64,000 nucleotides of DNA from Rhabdophis nuchalis (lineage: Eukaryota > Chordata > Lepidosauria > Squamata > Natricidae): assembly GCA_039707465.1 (NCBI GenBank), contig CM077651.1, forward strand, positions 16,658,019-16,722,018, read 5' to 3'. The position numbers were made by a program, and so were the translations under genes. Shown piece by piece: positions 45,028-58,089 of this stretch; within the stretch, counting starts at the first letter, position 1, and every line of letters starts with the position of its first letter. The notes below the pieces were generated by a model, which saw nothing but the letters and a program-made list of their open reading frames with translations, did no database searches and was not told the origin of the DNA.

Positions 45028-48000
45028 CCCAAAGAACAAACGATTAGATTATTGTTATTCAGTGACCAAAGAAAATAATTACATGGTAAAATTGAAGATA
45101 TTTATTTGCATATCTTGTTTAATTTCATTTCATTCAGGTGTATCTTTTCAAGCAAAGATAAATACTTTCAGGATTAGACACTTAGGCTGCAAGCCTATGA
45201 TTTTTCAACCAATGAATATTCCCATGATTGATAGATTATGTGCCATTAAATGAATTTTAGGGACCTTATAGATTTTTCTCCTTGAAAAATCTATCACTAA
45301 TCTGGTCTTTCAGATAATGTGGTAGCACATCCATGTCAATTGTAATGCATTGATTTGCATTTTGGGTAGTCATTTTCTTATATTTCTTTTTATCTTTCCC
45401 AGCATTAGAGCCGAATAATTCGCCTATACTGAATATAATGGGATTTGCTTTTAAGTAAATAGAAGTTATACAAATACACTGCTCTTATTTGTAAATGCAT
45501 ACCACAAATGTTTGTGCCAAATGTGTTCTGCAGTTCTATGCGTACCGTTCAACTATTTCAAAATAATTTTTAATGTTGAGAGACATTTCCAAGACATACT
45601 TGGCAATGATTCAGTCATGCGTTGGATTAGATCAAAAGATTAGAGGCTATTTGATATTCTACTCAAGTTTTCTTTTAACTCCCAAGGTTGTATTTAGCCT
45701 TTATATCACAATTCTATAATATCTTTGATTTCTCCCGGCCATTCTTTAGAAGAATCAGTTAAGTGAATTCAACAGGAATTCAAATGCGATTTTAGTATAC
45801 TAAATGTGCATTTACGCCTCCTTTTTTGGGGGAAGTTACCAAATTTTCAAAAGGTTCCTACATTCTTGTATAGGCATTTTATTGTGGCTTAGCGTGCACT
45901 ACAAACCTGGATAGTAGACAGAAATTCGTTTTCAGCAATTGTTGTGGTGAGGAATCATGTTGATCTGGCTTCAAACATTTGTGTGTCAAGCAAATATTTT
46001 TTGAACTTTAGTGCCCAAAACTGTATGACCATCAATCATTTTCTTGCAGTCTGAATGCTCTTCAAGTGCAGCAGTGTTGTCTAGAAAGATTGAGAGTTTT
46101 ATCAACTCTATTCACAGCTCCAATATTTCAAACGTCTTACTTATAGTTGTATCACATTGTGTCAGAGTTCAAAATACATTATCTGGTATACAATTTTATT
46201 TCTTCTTGACAATGTATTATTTTAGATCAGTGGAAAGACTTATGAGTTCTTCAGGTAATGTCAGGTAAGAACAATCAGACCTACACTTGTGCAAAATTCA
46301 AGCGAGCTACTTTATCACCTTTGCCTATAATATGGGAATCTCTCTAGACTAGCAGCCTTCACTTGGGAATAAATAGCTAAGGCTCCAAAGAACTTATAGA
46401 AGGTTGGTCCTAGATCCAAACCAACCCTAATCTTGAGCTCTCCTCCCTTCCAGATTGTTTCCTTCTCAACAGGTATTCAGCTAAGCAAGCAAAGGTTCCA
46501 ATTAGTAAATTCATGGGTCTTCACACTAAGATTGTTTCATCAATTTGAAACATTGGTGTATTGGCCAAATTTTTGAAATTATTTGAATGATAATTTTATT
46601 CAGAAATTAATATGGATTGTAGAAATACTGCTTGTGGCCTCTACATGTTCAACTGAGTACAAAAGTATAAATTTGATTTTTAACCTATTGTTCAAATTCC
46701 CCTCATCTCAAATTGAGTAATATTTCTTGAAGGCAGTGGATGGGATTGAGGATTATTTAAATGGACATGTTGTCCTACAGTCATTGATCTTTTCATGAAT
46801 ATGTATGTGTTGGTATATCTTTTTATTGATTGATTGATATTTATTTATTTAACATATGTTATCTATACAGGTCATACAGGGTTATGAAGTGTAGAGTACC
46901 TCCACAATGGTATACCCAGGGCAACATTCTTCTCTTAACAGAGTGACTAAAAGTCTACACACATGGCAACCAAATAGGATATTGCTTCTATTGTGGTCAA
47001 AAACTATAGAAGCAACAATTAGATTACAATAAAGTTTTTTAAGAACTCACAGACAAAAGATACAGATATGGATCTGTATTTTGCAATTAAGCATAAAAGG
47101 TTTAAGTAGAAATGAATAGTGAGCACCCAAGAAGACTGGCCATTGATAATAGGAGATAGATATAATTAGTTATTATGCTACAAGAGACTAATTTTAATTA
47201 CTTCAAAAAATTACAAAAGTTGCATTTTCACATCTGAAGAAAATTTCTTGAAGGAAATTCTGGAATTGATTTGTCATCAGTAGTCATTGAAGTCACTTTA
47301 TCAATGCCTAGACAATGAAAACGGGTGTAGACTAGAAACTTTTGGGCAATTTTTGATCTCCATTCCCAATTCCTACAGATACAGAAAAATATTTGTAAAT
47401 GTATGTAAGACTATTCAGAAAAACTGTTGTCATAAATGACATTTGTACCTACAATGAAAATGAAATCTGATTTTTTTTACAAACTGTTCTCTGTCAAGAT
47501 TAATTTGTTTACTTGATATTTTATCATCATTTCCCAAACTAATTTCTTATTTTATCCATGGTAGACCAATGCAGATAATAGGAATTGGAACTTACAATAA
47601 AAATGCACTGATAAAAAGAGCAAAATAAATGTTTATTATATATCAGAAAATTGGAGGATTATAGGTATTCCTTCTATTCATGAAGTATGTATATAATTCT
47701 CTGTTATCACTCTGTCAAATATAATGTTATGTTCCATTCTGTTTTTGGAGTGTTTATATTATCACATTGGTTGTTATATTTGATCTTAGTATTGTGTGAG
47801 ACAGATTATGTAGGAGTATCACAATATCTGTGAAAGCATAGATTCTTTTCACCCAATTAGCACTTGTCAGGATGGAGTCTGGATATGACTCCCTGGAAAA
47901 TTTGAAAATTAAGGGATAACAAAGTTGATTCAGGCTACTATTTTAGGTGAGGAAGGTTATAAAGGTAACCAATAATAATTTTGTATTGATGAAGTATATT

Positions 48001-48654
48001 TGTTTGATTAACTTTTTTAATGATTAAAGGGGACTGAAAAGCACTTGCTAACAAATATAATGGAAATGAATGCTTAAATATTATTTTAAGCCTCTTGAAA
48101 TGGGGAAGTTGATTGTAATTGCACAGAGAGAAGAGGCAAATATGGTCAAAAGGCATTAGTATATTCATTATTGGTTTTCATATGCAAAGAAGAATTGTAA
48201 TGCCATTTCAACTTCCACTGTTCTCTAATTACATATTATTTTTCTCTTAATGTGTTTCCATTTTTAAAATAGGCATAATTGGGGGGGGGAGGTTAGAGTA
48301 GCTCAAGATTAATATTAAAAAATGGTAGAATGATTCTACAGTACCTTCCATCTACTGAAGCAGTTAAAATAAATAAATAAAAAGATGTACTTCCATCAGC
48401 AGTAATACAATGAAATAAAAAAAATCAGGGATTTCAGAGTGAAGAAGGCAGTAGGGTTGAGTTGGCATTGGGTTGAGATGTGAGTGATTTACTTAGAAAA
48501 TAGGAAAAACAAAACGAAATGAAATTCACCTTAGTCAGTGTCTATTACCAATCTTTAAAAGATGCTGCAAATAATATTTAGGAAAATTTTATTGGCATAT
48601 CTGTATGGGAAGGTTATTTTAAATAATGAATTAAATCATCTTACCATCTCCTTC
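45028..48654. other. Repeat-poor AT-rich block
   Basis: I recognise no gene, SINE, LINE or DNA element in 3.6 kb. Short (ATTG)n and (ATTT)n runs occur near 46835. Open frames are short and unremarkable. Confidence 0.5.
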
Positions 48655-49065
48655 AGGTCTAGGACAAGCTCACTACCAATGACTCAGACAAATGACTATC
48701 CAATCTCTTCTTAGAAACCTTCAGTGGTGGAGCACCCACAATTTCTGAAGGTAAGCCATTCCACTGGTTGATTGTTATAAAGTTAGAAAAATTATTCTTG
48801 GTTCTAGATTGGTTCTCTCCTTGATTACCTTCCATTCACCCAATACTTCTTGCCTGTCTTCGGGTGCTTTGGAGAATAGGTTGATTGTAGCAGTCTCTCA
48901 AATATTAAAAGCATGCTATTAAATCCCCCTAATCCTTCTTTTCTTTAGACTAGATATACTCAATTCCTTCCACTGTTCATATGTTTTAACCTCCAGTCCT
49001 CGATCATCTTTGCTGCTCTTCTCGGCACTCTTTCTAAGGTCTCAACATCTTTTTATATCTACTCA
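48655..49065 (-). mobile_element. CR1 LINE 3' end, old
   Basis: The minus strand reads as a strongly diverged CR1 C-terminus with several indels: 'gagtgccgagaagagcagc', 'acatatgaacagtggaagg' and 'gcttaccttcagaaattgtg' are recognisable. Confidence 0.85.
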
Positions 49066-49644
49066 AAATATATTTTCTATATCAGCAAACCTGGAGTACC
49101 CTGGGTATTTTCTGTACCATCCCAAAGGAAAGGGAGGGATTTCACTCAGCAAGTTATTTTACTACCTTCATTGATCTAACAGTAGCATTGACACAATCCT
49201 GAGAGAAAGATTGTACGTGAAATTAGGAGAGACTTCAATTGATTGTCACTTAAGCAGATTGTGCTACTCTGCAGGAATACCTATGTTCATTTGATGACAA
49301 TGGAGTCCTCATTATCCTATCTTCATCACAATATGAATGAAAGAGTGCTGTATCCTTGCCCCATTACTGTTAAGCTTCCTTTTTAATTGTATTTTTCAGG
49401 CTGTGTTAATTAACACATTTCATCCCCTACAGCTGACACACAAATCCATCTCTATCTTACTATATGCTGCTCTTCTCACCCTTTCTCTCTCTCAAATAAG
49501 ATTTCAAAGAAGCTTCCAAACATCAGCTAACTTCTTCTACCATGAACGTTTATAATTATTCTAAAACAAAACTGATCCTAAAGGACTTTCCAACTGCCAA
49601 TATAAACAACAACTAAATGTATCCCAAAAAAGATGACACAGAAT
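49066..49644. other. Unassigned sequence
   Basis: Nothing was recognised. Confidence 0.4.
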
Positions 49645-49817
49645 CAGGGGTGGGTTTCTGCAGGTTCGCACCTACTCGCGAGAACCGGTTGGTGAAATTT
49701 AGAGAACCGGTGAGAGGGGGTTCCACCGACGTACCTGGAAGTAAATCTGGCCCACCACTGCCAGTGACCCAACGGGAAGGAAAGGAAAGGAAGGAAAAAA
49801 GGAAGGAAGGAAGGAAA

Positions 49818-49894
<77 letters not shown>

Positions 49895-50069
49895 ATTTAT
49901 CATCACAATTGAGTCCAAAATTTTGGTTTCTAAGCAAGAGTGTTGTTAAATGAGTTTCACCACATTTTAAAAGGTAGCCACTCCCACCTGTCACATGACT
50001 GCCAAGCCACACCCACAAAATAGGCCACACCTACAGAGTAGGTTCTAAAAAATTTGAAACCCACCCCTG
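49645..50069 (-). mobile_element. Non-autonomous hAT-type element carrying (GAAA)n, TSD cacagaat
   Basis: Same family as 20867-21261, in the opposite orientation. The ends are caggggtgggtttc and gaaacccacccctg. The TSD cacagaat at 49637-49644 and 50070-50077 is perfect. The internal GGAA/GAAA tract is at about 49780-49893. Confidence 0.96.
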
Positions 50070-50441
50070 CACAGAATGCTTTAAACATCTAGGTATTACT
50101 TTCTGTTTATTCTCCACATGGAAACAACAAATCAACAAGATACTATCGTATACAAGAGAGCTTCAGATGCAATAATCTGATGCATTAGCTGTACAGACAA
50201 CAATTTAATTGTTTAGCATAAAAGTAATCAGTCTTCTTCAGTGGTGCACCATACTGACCCAGAATATATATATATAAGTACTTCAGTCTAAGTGCATAAC
50301 CCCCATCCTGCAAGCTTTCAGGAACTAGGAACTCCTTCTCCAGCCATTTTCATGTAAATTATAATTGATGACATACAACATTGGGAACTGTTAGCTACTC
50401 TGGGTTCAGAACCAGTGTCACAACTCTGGTCCCATAACCAA
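50070..50441. other. Unassigned sequence, partly LTR-element internal DNA
   Basis: The right part (about 50385-50441) holds the putative primer-binding site and start of the internal region of the LTR element on its right. Nothing is recognised further left. Confidence 0.35.
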
Positions 50442-50871
50442 TGTTAGCTAATGAATGCGGAATAGTGTAATTCACCAGACAGTAAAGAGATACATTGCTG
50501 TAAACCACAAACAAACTCTAAAACAGTGATAGTAAGAAAATAAATAGTCTTTACTTTGTCACAACTAAAATACTTCTTCCGACTATCTTCTCTAACAATG
50601 ATAACAGTCCTACATCAAACAGAGTTTATCTTACAGTGATGCATAAACAAAACTCCTCCTTCACAGTTCAGCTTCTCAAACGACAATCAGGTAAACACAG
50701 GATCACAAGGAAGCGAACAGGGAATGAGCTTGTGATTCTGAGCTTCCTTTATAGTAGAGCTGTATAATTACAGCCAATCAAATTATAAGTCAGTTCTTAA
50801 AGCTACACAATTCCTTAAGAACATGGGCTCATATATATTGTCAACCCAATATAAGGCTGAATATCCTAACA
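50442..50871 (-). mobile_element. LTR of a retrotransposon
   Basis: On the minus strand it begins TGTTAGGATATTC and ends ATTAGCTAACA, so the ends form the inverted repeat TGTTAG/CTAACA. It has a CCAAT-like 'gattggctg' (about 50776) and a TATA-like 'ctataaagg' (about 50750) in the right order. Directly after the 3' end the minus strand reads TTGGTTATGGGACCAGAG, which could be a tRNA primer-binding site. No matching second LTR is seen. The clade is undetermined. Confidence 0.6.
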
Positions 50872-51058
50872 TGAACAATTTTGTTCTAGTGTGCAAGTTC
50901 AGTTCTTCTTGCAAGAAAGCCATATGAAGTGACCTCTCTTCTACTGCTCTCTTGGCCAATGTATCAATGGCAATAGTTGTAGATTAAGCTGTTTCTAAGA
51001 TAGAACAATATATACATTTATAAGTTGATGGGCATAAAATCCTCAAATATATGTTAGA

Positions 51059-51454
51059 CAGGGGTGGGATTCAGCCGGTTCACACCAGTTCAAGCAAACT
51101 GGATGCTAATTTGCCAAACTGGTTGTTGCAAGGACTGGCTGTCCCTGCCCACCTGTCCCCTCCCAGGAGTCTCCACGCAGCCCGTTCATCATGTCAGAGG
51201 CTCTGGGAGGGCGAAAAATGGGACTAGAGAAGTTTCAGAAGTCCAGAAATGGGCCTGTTTCTGGCCTCAGGAGTACCTCCGAGCCCAGGGGAGGCTGTTT
51301 TTGCCCTCCCTAAGGTTCAAAAAAGTCCCCTGGAGACTGGAGAGGGCACAAATGCCCCCTGCCACCATGAGGAAGTTCGGTAGGCCATGTCCACATTGCC
51401 ACGCCCACCCAGCAACAAGCTCCTGGTTGCTACAGTTTTTCTATCCCACCCCTG
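51059..51454. mobile_element. Non-autonomous hAT-type element
   Basis: The ends are caggggtgggattc and gatagg-type 'atcccacccctg' inverted. Flanks are atgttaga (51051-51058) and gtgctaga (51455-51462), 6/8. It contains 'ccggttcacaccagttc'. A 138-codon frame across it is incidental. Confidence 0.82.
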
Positions 51455-51714
51455 GTGCTAGAGCATTTTTTTTATCTTGATACTTTTGGTATTTTCAACT
51501 GAAAAAAAATATTATCTACCCTTTCCCACTAGCAAGCACACTATCAAATTTAATAACCTACTATTTAAATTTGAGAAGGGGTGATTTAATAATATAGTAT
51601 TTCCTATTTAGATTGTAATTGCATTGGTTCAGACGTAGTTGAATCATGAGTCAGTCAGGTTTGGTGATCAATTCTAAAATACTTTTCTTGCCAGCTGTAT
51701 AGACTGGACATAGA

Positions 51715-52190
51715 ACATGGAATAATAGAGTTGGAAAGGACCATTTGGGGGTCTTCTAGTCCAACCCCCTGCTCAAACAGGAGACCCTATACCAGGGGTC
51801 TGCAAAGTTGGCTCTTTTAAGACTGGTGGACTTCAACTCCCAGAATTCCCCAGCCAGCCATGCTGGCTGGGGAATTCTGGGAGTTGAAGTCTACCAGTCT
51901 TAAAAGAGCCAACTTTGCAGACCCCTGCCCTTTACCATTTTGGACAAATGGCTGTCCAGTCTCTCTTTGAAAGCTCCCACTGATGGAGCACCCACAACTT
52001 CTGAAAACCAGCTATTCCATTGGTTGACTGCTCTCGCCATTAGGAAATTTCTCCTTAGTTCTAGGGTACTTCTTTCCTTGTTTAGTTTCCAACCATTGCT
52101 TCTTGTCTTGCCCTTGGGTGCTTTGGAAAATAGTTTAACTCCTTCATCTTTGGCACACTGCTATCATGTCTATTTTAGTGCTCTCCTAGT
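51715..52190 (-). mobile_element. CR1 LINE 3' end interrupted by a MITE
   Basis: The left part has 'agagttggaaaggacc' and 'ggtcttctagtccaacccc'. After the insertion at 51793-51927 it continues 'ggacaaatggctgtccag' to 'cacactgctatcatgtct'. Confidence 0.9.
51793..51927. mobile_element. Palindromic hAT-type MITE, 135 bp
   Basis: The ends are CAGGGGTCTGC/GCAGACCCCTG. Flanks are ccctatac (51785-51792) and ccctttac (51928-51935), 7/8, both part of the host CR1. Confidence 0.95.
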
Positions 52191-52344
52191 GTAGTAATAA
52201 AGTAATAAATGTGCTTAGAGAAATGTGTACCAAAGGAAATATAAATTTAATATAGATTTATATGAAATATAAAATAAATATAATGTATTGTATAGAATAT
52301 AAATATAAATGTTTTAATAAATACATACTTTTGTTGAATTCTGA

Positions 52345-52480
52345 AGATAAGTCAATTGTTCTCACTGTCAGGAAATGTCTCCTTAGTTCGAGGTTGCTCC
52401 TCTCCTTGGTTTGTTTGCAACCATTGTTTCTTGTTTTGCCTTTTGGTGCTTTGGAAAATAGTTTGACCCCTACCTCTTAA
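52345..52480 (-). mobile_element. CR1 LINE fragment
   Basis: It matches the region 'caattgttctcactgtcagg' to 'ggtgctttggaaaatagttt'. It may be a separate insertion or a displaced piece of the neighbouring CR1. Confidence 0.8.
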
Positions 52481-52549
52481 GATTGTATACTTTAAAAAAC
52501 AATAATGCCTTCATTGACAGTTCTTTAAAAAGTTGCTCAACTTTGCCTA

Positions 52550-53085
52550 TTGCAGTTCCTATCCATAAGTCATTGCATTTAAATGGCCAGGACTGGGATG
52601 TCCTTGATGCAGCTACTCGATGTTATTTATTGTCTTCCTATTTATTTTAGGCGAGGTGCAATGTCCCTGCAAAATTCTCAGCCCCTGTCAGCCTTCGCTT
52701 TACTGCTTGCTTCGGCTGCCATTGAAACGGGGAGGGTGGGGGCTGTGGGCTTTGAACATTATGTGTGCTGGTGGAAGATGGAGCTAGGAGGTGATATCGC
52801 CAAGGCCAACGGTATCGCATTCCATTCTGATGACCGCTGTGGACGTGCTACCCATCTGACATCGTGGATGATATTGCATTGGACACTATTGTGGGGGTCA
52901 TGGGTTATTGGGGTTGTCTTACGCTTTGATATGTATGCTTCGCGCCCAAATCTCTCATTCCTTGCTTAATCTTCGCTGCTGTCCTTTCTTATTCAGTAAA
53001 AGTAACCTTAAACATTCACAATGTGTTTAAGTGTGGTCTTTCTTGAGTAATGGAAGAAGCAGGCCTGACAGCCACTTGCTGAGGA
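52550..53085 (+). mobile_element. Possible LTR with a chance frame (weak)
   Basis: This block is richer in GC and CpG than its surroundings and holds a 128-codon frame (52583-52969) that I do not recognise. Its right end ('cagtaaaagtaacctt', then 'gtgtggtctttcttgag' and TGGAAG) resembles the end of an LTR next to a primer-binding site. No paired LTR or TSD was found. A host exon is not excluded but has no support. Confidence 0.25.
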
Positions 53086-53204
53086 AGTCTTTCTAATAAC
53101 CGATGCCTGACATCAACACTAAGATTCCAAGAGACCAAAAGCAGTTGCTTAAGTAAAGCCACCGTGGGCATCTGAAATTAAAAGCTGGCATCAAATTTAG
53201 GTTG

Positions 53205-53438
53205 GTCTAATGTGAACTTCCCCCAGTCCTGCTTCCAATTATGTATGCTTTTCAGATGCTATGAACAGAACCAGTAGCTACAGACAAATTTAGGATTTCA
53301 CTACTTTTTGGTCAATGGAAATTGACAAACTGTAGGCTGTGCTACCAGGAGGATCTCAGACACGCTGCCTGCTACTTTCTGCTCACCATTCTGCAGTTGT
53401 GCCAATCTGCTAAAGTGAATTATAGCAACAGCAATTGC
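53205..53438. repeat. Local direct duplication, copy A
   Basis: About 230 bp beginning gtctaatgtgaac and ending 'atagcaacagcaattg', repeated with small indels at 53738-53977. Minus-strand frames in both copies share LAQLQNGEQKVAGSVSEILL, as expected of a duplication. I do not recognise it as protein. Confidence 0.9.
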
Positions 53439-53737
53439 TAATGGGGCTTGGGTTTCCAGCCTGACAGCCCCCAAAGCCACTTCCGGACATCTATTGCAGA
53501 GGAGAGCACCAAGGTTCTTGGTGCTCTGGGAAGCCACAAAAGCTGTGGCTGGGAGAGACGCGCGGCTACCAACCTAGGGGCAACGCCCTCTGCAGCAATT
53601 TACTATCTTTTTTTCCTCGCCCTCAGCACCCCCTGTTGCCTCCTAGCACCCCCCTGGAGCCGCTTTGCCTCCTAGCACCCCTCTAAGTCATGCCACCGCC
53701 CCCTGGGGGGTGGTACCGCCCACTTTGGGAACCACTG
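53439..53737. mobile_element. hAT-type element remnant, right end intact
   Basis: It ends 'cactttgggaaccactg', a typical hAT end, directly before gtctaatg. It contains 'cctcctagcaccccc' repeats. The matching left end (cagtggttccc) is missing. Confidence 0.65.
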
Positions 53738-53977
53738 GTCTAATGTGAACTCCCCCCAGTCCTGCTTATGTATGCTTTTCAGATGCTATGAACAGAACCA
53801 GTAGCTACAGACAAATTTAGGATTATTTATGCTTCACTACTTTTTGGTCACTGGAAATGGTCTGGCTACAAACTGTAGGCTCTGCTACCAGGAGGATCTC
53901 AGACACGCTGCCTGCTACTTTCTGCTCACCATTCTGCAGCTGTGCCAATCTGCTAAAGTGAATTATAGCAACAGCAA
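53738..53977. repeat. Local direct duplication, copy B
   Basis: Second copy of 53205-53438, starting at the same gtctaatg that follows the hAT-type end. It differs by a few indels (for example extra 'tatttatgc' near 53825). Confidence 0.9.
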
Positions 53978-54548
53978 TTGTAAAACAGGGCACCAAGCCA
54001 CGTTCTAGCATACAGAGATTACATTAACTTCATTATCTATTTTATCTGCAGGAGTTTGCTGACCCTCATCTCTGTTTTTTCCCGTTTTTCATTTTAGGAT
54101 CACGGTGTTCTCTTGACATAGAACAGAACTGGAGGCAGTGACTTTCTTTCTGAGTTCTAATTGCCTTAACCTGTTAACAGTGGGAGAAATCATTTGCTTT
54201 CCATTTTACTTTTGCTCTTTTTAGAAAAGCAAGCAGAGGCTGTTATCTGTCGTGCCAGCCTGCCAAATCCTCATTAGTATCTCCACTCTCCAATAATTGT
54301 GCGCCCAGGTTCCGGTGTGAGACTATTTCCCTAACTGAAAGAATTCTATGAAAGCAAGTAGTTCCATGTCATCGCTTGCTATTGGGATGGTTCCACCATT
54401 TGTGATGGTGGATGGCACCAACAGCAAAATCCCCCTTCCATAGGTATCCATTTTTTTAAAATAAATGACTCCAGTTTCTTTCACTTTTTAATAAGGAAAG
54501 TGGATCAGAATGTTCTGTGTGCTAGAATACTCTAGTGTTGGGTTACAA
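53978..54548. other. Unassigned sequence
   Basis: Nothing was recognised. Confidence 0.4.
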
Positions 54549-54683
54549 CAGGGGTTCCCAAACTTGGCAACTTTAAGACTTGTGGACTTCAACTCCCAGA
54601 ATTCTCCAGCCAGCTATGCTGGCTGGAGAATTCTGGGAGTTGAAGTCCACAAGTCTTAAAGTTGCCAGGTTTGGGAACCCCTG
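54549..54683. mobile_element. Palindromic hAT-type MITE, 135 bp, TSD ggttacaa
   Basis: A near-perfect palindrome with ends CAGGGGTTCCC/GGGAACCCCTG. The TSD ggttacaa at 54541-54548 and 54684-54691 is perfect. Confidence 0.97.
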
Positions 54684-55429
54684 GGTTACAAGGAAGTTAA
54701 ATAAAATGGAAGCAGTGAGCTAAGGAGTTGAGACCCAGATGCTGAGCTACATCCAGACAAAGATAGCCGCCAGGAATCTGCAGACAGTCAAGCAACAGAC
54801 AAAAGGACAGAAAGAATGAGCAATGGAGTAGATATAAAATTATCCCAAGTCACGAGAGCAGCGATGAACAGAAAGTCATTTTCGAAGTAACTAAACAGAT
54901 ATTCCTTGACAGTTTTACTTTTTTGGACATTGAGTTTGAATTCCTTGGTAGAGTTACATTTTTGTCTCCAAAAAAAAAAGGGACTACAGGATTACCATTT
55001 CCAGTTTACACATTTCTGAACGAGCACTTAGAAGACAACACCATTAGAGTACTCAATATATTCAACATTAAACTTTTTTAGAATATTTTTTGCTGCATCA
55101 AATTGGGCTTTTGCAATCCTATTAAATGTCTGCTTCTTTCAGAGCATCAGTGAAAAGAAAGTTTCGAGCACATTAAAAAAATTTCCCAGCTACCAAGAAG
55201 GCCACTCAAAATCAAGTGTTTTTTTTTAAGTATAGTTGAAGCTCAGCATGTACAGTAACTTCATGATATTATTTTAAGTATATGGTCTACTTGGCTGGCC
55301 TAATAGGCTTTTCAGGTGTAGTTTTCTCCAATGTCAACCTCTATGCCTGGATGGAAAGGCCTATGGAAACAGTAATGGGAATTGTTTTCACACTGTATAT
55401 TGGTATGATATTGACTAATTTATTTGTTT
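54684..55429. other. Unassigned sequence
   Basis: Nothing was recognised. Confidence 0.4.
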
Positions 55430-56435
<1,006 letters not shown>

Positions 56436-56489
56436 TCTAGATGCAAAGCAGATAACTTGGAGGACAGCCTTATTCCATAACATTTGGAT

Positions 56490-56790
56490 TTCTTGTCAGC
56501 TGGAAATCTGACAGCCGGGGTTCAAGACCTAAGCTATCACACAATGGGGTGAGCTCTCATTATTTGCTCCAGCTCCTGCCCATCTAGCAGTTTGAAAGCA
56601 TGCAAATGTGAATACATTAATAGCTCCACTTCGTTGGGAAGGCAAGACTGTTCCAGGCACCTTTGGCATATAGCCATGTTGGACACATGATGACCATGGA
56701 AAATATCTTCAGACAATCCCTTGGCCAAAAAACAGAGATGAGCCCCAGAGTCACAGCTGACTGAAAGGGGAATCTTTCATTACTTAAGTA
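56490..56790 (+). mobile_element. Old tRNA-derived SINE
   Basis: It has a B-box-like 'ggggttcaagacc', 'ctccagctcctgcccatc', 'gggaaggcaagactgttcc' and 'ccccagagtcacagctgact', a diverged relative of the SINE at 11800. Confidence 0.65.
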
Positions 56791-57388
56791 CAGGCTGTTC
56801 TATTAATATGTATTTGAAATCTGACGGTATCTGGGAGAACACTATCATTCTTTTTTAGTTTTAATGTGTCCATTTAGTGTAAACCCATACATAAGTGAAC
56901 TCTAAAGTTGTTTTTGATGAATAATTAAATTGATACCTTAACTTTTATATTTGTCTTTCTTTCTTCTCAAGGTTCAGCAAATGTTGTTTCTACAATATAA
57001 AAATAGAACTGCACAGCTTTATTTTCAATTGTAAAGACATCTTAGAAAAGCAGGAACTATTTTCTCTCAAATGAGGGAGTGAGAAGAAATAATGATAAGC
57101 TTATATTTGATTATCTTTTGAGGGTGCTTTCTCTGAAAAGGGGGGGGGGGAAAGATTGTGACTTTCTTTCCTCAAAACATCACCAAAGAGAAATTGTCAT
57201 TTGCAAACTTCTCTAGTACAGACACTTTCAGAAATTCAGTTTGTTGCCAAATCTGCTTTTAACTTCATCCTGACTAATATGCAGACTGAAATGTAAGTTG
57301 AAATAAAGTAGTCTTGGACTCTTTCTTGCACTCTTGAATCTCTTACATAGATATAGTGAACATGCTATCTTTTGGCAGCTTCTAAGGT

Positions 57389-57900
57389 ACCGTATTTTTG
57401 GAGTACAAGACGCACCTTTTTCCCTCAAAAGAGACGGCTGCAAATCTGAATGTTCAGTCTTATATACTGAATGCAGCATTTTTTGCCTCCCGCCCCCCTC
57501 ACCAAGATGGCCATGCATAGCCTTTAGGAGGCTTTCAGAGTGCTCCTGGGGGCTGGGGAGGGCAGAAATGAGTGGAAAATGGGCCATATTATGCTCAATT
57601 TGCCCCCCCCCCAGTCCCCTGAAGCACTCTATAAGCCTCCTAAAGGTTATGCATGTCCTTTTTTTGACAAAAAACAGGCCCATTTTTATAAAAGAAATTG
57701 ACTGTTTTTTGATCGTTTTTCTCCCTCTGCCCCCCAGGAAACTCTACAAGCCTCCTAAAGGCTATTCATGCCCCCTTTTTTGGAAAAAGGGCCATTTTTG
57801 AGAGGTCTGCAGAGTGCAAAATCTTTTTTTTAAAAATTGCCTCTTCAAAATTTTGGTGCGTCTTATACTCTGGTGTGTCTTATACTCTGAAAAATATGGT
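57389..57900. mobile_element. Non-autonomous DNA transposon (AAGACGCACC-end family)
   Basis: It begins accgtatttttggagtacaa, then gacgcacc, and ends in inverted orientation 'ggtgtgtcttatactctga' then 'aaaatatggt'. TA lies at both borders. Internal 'gcctcctaaaggctat' type segments repeat in both orientations. Confidence 0.8.
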
Positions 57901-58004
57901 AGCTAGTTTATAAAAAAAAATAATGCCCTATTACGCAGAGTTATACAAGTAACATAGGAATAAACATACATGGATAAACATACATGTGCAGAAGGTCACA
58001 CATT

Positions 58005-58089
58005 ATGTTGGGGCGGGTGGGCGGAGCCTCCAGCCACCACCGCTACTGGTTCGCCTGAACCAGTAAGAACTGGCTGAAAACCATCACTG
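58005..58089. mobile_element. hAT-type element fragment
   Basis: It ends 'gaaaaccatcactg' and contains 'tactggttcgcctgaaccag'. The left part is missing. Confidence 0.5.

Noticed and set aside
52583..52969. Open frame of 128 codons as a host gene
   Set aside because: It lies in a GC-rich block that looks more like an LTR, and no known motif is present.
53301..54011. Two minus-strand frames sharing a 35-residue segment, as possible exons
   Set aside because: The similarity is explained by a recent DNA duplication. It is no evidence of selection on protein.
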